NCBI GenBank assembly: GCA_964247055.1
Contig: OZ176051.1
Coordinates: 5,084,001 to 5,148,000 of the forward strand
Direction: 5' to 3'
DNA from: Paragordius varius
Lineage: Eukaryota; Nematomorpha
Length of the DNA stretch: 64,000 nt
Shown here in pieces: positions 60,301 to 64,000 of this stretch. The notes beneath the pieces were generated by a model, which saw nothing but the letters and a program-made list of their open reading frames with translations, did not search any database and had not been told where the DNA came from. A program made the position numbers and the translations under genes. Positions within the stretch are counted from its first letter, which is position 1. Each line of letters starts with the position of its first letter.

Positions 60301-62686
60301 TTTAACAGCCAACGATACTAAAACTTTGTCCAAAAACAGAAGCTCTAATAGTTCGATTGATTCCAAGTCAACAAAGGTGGTAATATAAACAAATATTTAT
60401 TTATTCATGGTTTTATATTTTATTTTAAACATATATATATATATATATATATATAAGGCAAAATGTCCTCTAGTAAATTTTGGATTTAATTTAAGTCTTT
60501 GATATGAATTTGCATAGATTAGTGGAAACCCCTTTAATTTAATTTTTTATTAAAATATTAGATTGGAAATGTTACAAAATCGGATAATACTTCTCTAATT
60601 CCTGCTATCTCACGTGTTAACAATCAGGCTTTAGTTTCTTCACTAGATGATCATTTAGGTATTCGTTTTTATTTTAAATATAATGAAGTTAGAATTTGTT
60701 TTTTTTATTTTAATCACAATTTTTATATATAAAGACACTTATTGAGTTTATGTAAATTTAATATAGCGTCAAATTTTTTGAAAAAAAGACTAAAAAAGGC
60801 TGATACATTTTTTACTTTAGAAATGTCCTGTCATTTGTAAATCCGAATAAGGGCTTATATTGGCCTTTAAACTCCTTTTGAACATTTTTAACGTTTGATT
60901 GCATTCCAGTCTCAATGGCAGTATTAAATATCATCAAGTTTTCTGTTAAAACAAGCATATAAAAATATCATGTTCTTTGTTGATAGGCTCAAAGTTAAAA
61001 CATAATACTTAAATTTTTTACATTTATCTCTTAAATTACCTTTTTATAAATTATTTTTTGACGTAAACTTAAAACAAAATATATTATAGAGTTTTCAACC
61101 CATTAATCTTTGTCTCTTTTATTTTTTAATTTTACCATTTTTTATGTTAGAGTAATTGAAAATATTTTATTAAAGAATGCATCTTTTAAATATTCATCAC
61201 TGAATCATAGTTCATGAGTCTTATTAACTCCACTACCAAATCTCTTAGTATTTGCCATTTTATATATATTTGACTGATAATAGAAAATACATCCTTTTGT
61301 ATATTCATCATTGACATAAATACAAATCAAAATATGTATACTTTTTTATACATTGTTTAATATAAAATAGGACGAAAACAACAACCAGCTACAAATTGGT
61401 CAGACACAGCTTCCAGTATCATAAGTAATAATTCTTCAACAAATAAAACTCATTTCAACAATGAACAAGACGGGGATCAAGATGCCGAATTAGGTCTTTT
61501 TGAAACGAACTCCTCACTGCATTCTGAAACACAAACCGTACTGTTTGTAATGATTGGCGGAATTACGTATGCTGAAATTGCTGCTCTGAGATACATGTTT
61601 AGATCGGAGGAATGTAAGTGATTGTTGATTTTTTTCGCAATAAAAAATATTTTATGGAACACCTCATAATGACTTTGATGGTGGGTAAAAATACATGGGT
61701 GTTTATGCGCATGACCCCTTCCTAAGAAAAATATATATGGATATTAAAGTTTATTTATAATATATAATAGTTAGTTAAAGTCTACAAATATTACAAAATG
61801 AATAAAAAATGATTAAATAACTTTCTACTACTTTTGGTTTATTATATTCAATCCACAAACTAGTAAGTTACTTCACCTTTAAACGATTTTTATATTATAT
61901 ATATCGAATGCATGATGATCAGCAAGTCTATTTTTTAAGAACTTATTATAAGGGGTCAGATCCACTGTATTGACAAAGGGACATGCATGTATTGAAAACT
62001 TTGTAACATTTATTATAAATTACAACGTTTTAAGCAAAAGATGTAAAAATATTTGTAAGAAAATAGTCTCGATTATTAGTTTTGATGAATTATGAATATA
62101 TGATTTACAGCAGAGGTCGGCAACCATTTTTTGGGGGTGAGCCCTTTTTTAAATAAAAAATTTTGAGCCTGCCCTACGCTTGAAAATGTAATTAAAATAG
62201 CACTCTCTGTCAATATAATAGTATATTAATAAAATGGAAAAAAATTATTCTTAACATACATGCCACATAAATAATGTGACTTTAAGCAATTTTGCACTCC
62301 TTTTTAATTAAAAACCTAATTTTATTCATGACTATAATAGTTTATTTTCATTCATTTATTAAAAATTCAATGTGCTTTCTGTTTTTGAATATTCTTTGAT
62401 AATTTATTTAATCTAGTTGTGTTTTCGATACTGAGACTCTCAACAAGTTTTGCAACGCTTAGGTTAATTTATTTTTTTTAGCCACGGTAGGTTGCCGACC
62501 CCTGGTTTACAGTGTTAATCGTTTGTAAAGTAATAAATTAATTAACAGGCACCAAAAATAATTTTATTTTTGTCATAAAATTTGTCATTAGATGCCTGTT
62601 ATGATTATATGATTGTAACCACTGAAATTTTAAATGGGAATCGTTGGTTAGAACGCATGACATACAATGAAAACGAAGATGGCTGA
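51364..62686 (+). CDS. VPS33A: Vacuolar sorting protein VPS33A (Sec1/Munc18 family)
   Basis: Seventeen exons: 51364-51462, 51484-51549, 51576-51703, 51730-51811, 51835-51939, 51989-52099, 52262-52526, 57310-57582, 58165-58255, 58416-58490, 58927-59006, 59414-59500, 60011-60157, 60233-60376, 60562-60658, 61371-61613, 62592-62686 (about 728 aa; human 596). It is the SM subunit of HOPS/CORVET, chaperoning SNARE assembly at endosomes and lysosomes. Landmarks: [112 protein letters not shown]. The VLRLICLQS and YGYEH segments favour VPS33A over VPS33B. Extra length is a Ser/Asn-rich insert before the last domain. Five introns are 21-49 nt; one is 4783 nt; one has a GC donor (59501). Exon 8 shows one extra T near 57538-57542 that breaks the frame. 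Confidence 0.93.
51463..51483 (+). other. 21-nt intron in VPS33A
   Basis: It runs GTAAAG...TTTTAG. A multiple of three with an in-frame TAG, it must be removed. Splicing gives [17 protein letters not shown], gap-free against the family. Confidence 0.82.
51550..51575 (+). other. 26-nt intron in VPS33A
   Basis: It runs GTTGTA...AATAAG. Splicing joins VLK to EHNVLKMH, matching the LLKEHEVEKM block of the human protein. Retention would shift the frame. Confidence 0.82.
51704..51729 (+). other. 26-nt intron in VPS33A
   Basis: It runs GTAATT...TTTTAG and splits an Arg codon between KLIK and [17 protein letters not shown]. The downstream part matches the FHILFVPRR strand of the family. Confidence 0.78.
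51812..51834 (+). other. 23-nt intron in VPS33A
   Basis: It runs GTAATT...TTTTAG between DLFFK and EHKIFNLL in phase 0. The next intron (51940-51988, 49 nt) is called less surely: an 18-nt alternative ending at 51957 also has GT-AG ends but leads into a frame that stops. Confidence 0.75.
53340..54300. repeat. Tandem array in the left arm
   Basis: About nine units of 100-117 bp. Each carries AATAAATACAGGTAAAAAT, then a CGGTTTTTAATAAA stretch, then GGTTTTGCATTGTTAATTGT and ACTACATATTTTGGACATT. Core positions are about 53461, 53577, 53692, 53800, 53917, 54022 and 54123. Central units are most alike and edge units degenerate. Confidence 0.85.
55740..56660. repeat. Mirror tandem array in the right arm
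   Basis: The same units in reverse orientation (TTTTTACCTGTATTTATTA and ACAATTAACAATGCAAAACC), in the mirror order of the left array, showing that the array was present before or maintained since formation of the inverted repeat. Confidence 0.8.
57690..57835 (-). repeat. Short interspersed repeat, copy 3
   Basis: It lies in the VPS33A intron after exon 8. On the minus strand: GGACTTGTGAAGGCTTTAAC, then GGGCTGACAGTAATGATGG. The adjoining TAAGTCCTTACCCTTTGATA is also found in a CDK11 intron (about 17058-17090), so the unit may extend beyond the part shared with copy 2. Confidence 0.5.
59641..59891. mobile_element. MITE, TTCAAATTCACCC family, copy 3
   Basis: It lies in the VPS33A intron with the GC donor. 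It starts ATACCATTTTCAATTCAAAT, followed by CAATTCAAATTCACCCTTGA, with the internal TATCTTTATGGCTTAGTT block in inverted orientation relative to copies 1 and 2 and the end GGTGAATTTGAAGTGTAAA. Confidence 0.6.
62111..62504. mobile_element. hAT-type MITE in the last VPS33A intron
   Basis: The ends are CAGAGGTCGGCAACC and GGTTGCCGACCCCTG, nearly perfect inverted repeats of a widespread hAT type. The flanks are ATTTACAG (62103-62110) and GTTTACAG (62505-62512), an 8-bp target duplication with one change. It is 394 bp and non-coding. Confidence 0.85.
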
Positions 62687-63453
62687 TAAAATAAGAATGT
62701 CCTAAATTAAATTATTATTTATCTCTTTATTTATTATCATATATATAATCAAGATCTAATAAATTGGTTAAAATGAAATATATGTATATAATTAAATAAA
62801 CTAGCACACACATCTGAATACCAATTTGATTATTATTCAAAAAATTAAATTATTTATTTGTGTGGTGAAAATTATTGCAAATAAAATGTATAATCAATCA
62901 AACATTCCAACATGATGATATGACAGTATATACCGCTTTTAAAAAATACAAAAAAGGAGAAAATGCAATGCGTCGTTCATGTGTGTGATTGATTATTTTT
63001 TAAACTTTTTGATGTCGTCTAGTTTCCCTGCCCAAGATACCGCGTTTGTCGTTTAGGGACCCATGCAAACTCAGGTAAATAGATAGGGTGGAAAGTAATC
63101 TAAAGTAAAATATCATTATTATTATTTTTATGTAAAAATTAAAAAAAAATCAAAAATTCTTATTTTTTAGAGAATTCCATATTTTTTTATAAAACCTATC
63201 TTATGGCTGCGAAATAAGGAATAAATTTAGATAGAAATAAGTAACACTAAAGTTTATTATATGTTGCACAATTGTAATCGATAGGTTACATACAAAAAAA
63301 ACAAGGATCAAAAATTATTTTTCTTAAAAATATTAGTTTTATTACTTTTCATTTTTTCTGCATTATCTTAATTATTACTGTATGTATATTAAATTTTAAA
63401 TTTAGTTTTTTGCTAAATGTCAAATATTTATCATTGTAAGATCTGCTAAATTT
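62687..63453. other. Convergent intergenic stretch
   Basis: It lies between the stop codons of VPS33A (plus) and MIC60 (minus) and should hold both 3' UTRs. Nothing else was recognised. Confidence 0.5.
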
Positions 63454-64000
63454 TTACTTTAAATTTTGTTGCATTTCCAAATATTTGATAGCATCATTAA
63501 TCCAACCATCGGCAACTAATCTGGGCTGACCGCGTAATAAATTTAAAACCTAAAAATAGTAAAATTTACATATGCATGCATATGGTAAAATAAAAAAGAG
63601 ATAAAAACTAAAAGACAAATATTTTTATAAAATACAACCATGCATATTTTTCCAACATTAGCTAATATATTGTAATACCATTACCACCTCTATTTTTAAT
63701 CTTAAAACACAAATAGATAAAGGCTGATTTATAGAAAAATATTTCTCTTTTAGTTTTTATATAAATTCATTACTGTAATAAAATTTTCGAGTGCAATGTA
63801 TATAATAATTGTTTTGTCTTACTTTAACAGCGCTAGTAATATCTCTTTTCTGTAAAACATAATATTCAGCCAAGGATAAAACTTCAAATGTGTCTCCAGT
63901 AAACCGGATTGTAGACGCTTTCCTAACAAACAGAAATATTATTATATTTTTTTGAGCAAATACTTTTTTTGGAAAATTAATAATCTGTTCCAAAAAAATA
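63454..64000 (-). CDS. IMMT: MICOS subunit MIC60/mitofilin, C-terminal exons (partial)
   Basis: Three exon pieces on the minus strand: 64000-63964 (continues outside the window), 63922-63823 and 63549-63454, with introns of 41 and 273 nt. They encode FFWNRLLIFQKK, then STIRFTGDTFEVLSLAEYYVL and QKRDITSAVKV, then LNLLRGQPRLVADGWINDAI and KYLEMQQNLK before the stop. This aligns with the mitofilin signature of MIC60 (human ...YFQSLLLF..., ...AAKFVNQLKGESRRVAQDWLKEA...), which binds MIC19 and the membrane at crista junctions. Human MIC60 extends some 25 residues further after this motif; here the chain stops just after it. The N-terminal presequence, membrane helix and coiled coil lie beyond the window. 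Confidence 0.88.

Overview
The window is nuclear DNA of an AT-rich animal. Genes are single transcription units with GT-AG introns, and several are animal-typical: barrier-to-autointegration factor (BANF1), a PITSLRE kinase (CDK11), cytosolic HSP90 ending in MEEVD, and VPS33A. The striking feature is intron size. Many introns are only 21-27 nt long, while others in the same genes run from about 80 nt to 4.8 kb. Very short spliceosomal introns are known to me in animals mainly from dicyemid (and to a degree orthonectid) mesozoans, so a small parasitic or simplified invertebrate is a reasonable guess. This is inference and not proven by the window.

Layout: 1-8226 is a gene-free stretch full of transposon relics. 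YEATS4 (minus) and CDK11 (plus) start head to head with 10 bp between start codons; CDK11 runs to 17919, and its fourth intron carries a TIR element and a LINE. 17920-20569 holds a decayed LINE. 20570-24733 is a compact gene island: an unrecognised helical protein of about 434 aa, an unrecognised 292-aa protein, PCBD (pterin-4a-carbinolamine dehydratase) and BANF1. 24734-28961 holds nested DNA transposons (a hAT copy inside a TIR element). 28962-31530 is a minus-strand gene coding a tandem-repeat protein with PP1-docking-like motifs. 34125-40915 is DHTKD1 (14 exons), tail to tail with HSP90 (43814-41140, 3 exons), which has a heat-shock element and a TATA box just upstream. 43897-51343 is a repeat-rich gene desert. 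51364-62686 is VPS33A (17 exons), one intron of which holds a 4.3-kb inverted repeat. The window closes with the last exons of MIC60 (minus).

The genes are housekeeping functions with no operon logic: chromatin reading and DNA bridging (YEATS4, BANF1), transcription/splicing-linked kinase (CDK11), pterin cofactor recycling (PCBD), lysine/tryptophan catabolism in mitochondria (DHTKD1), protein folding (HSP90), endolysosomal fusion (VPS33A) and mitochondrial crista architecture (MIC60). What links them is architecture: short shared promoters, tiny introns in some places and transposon-inflated introns in others.
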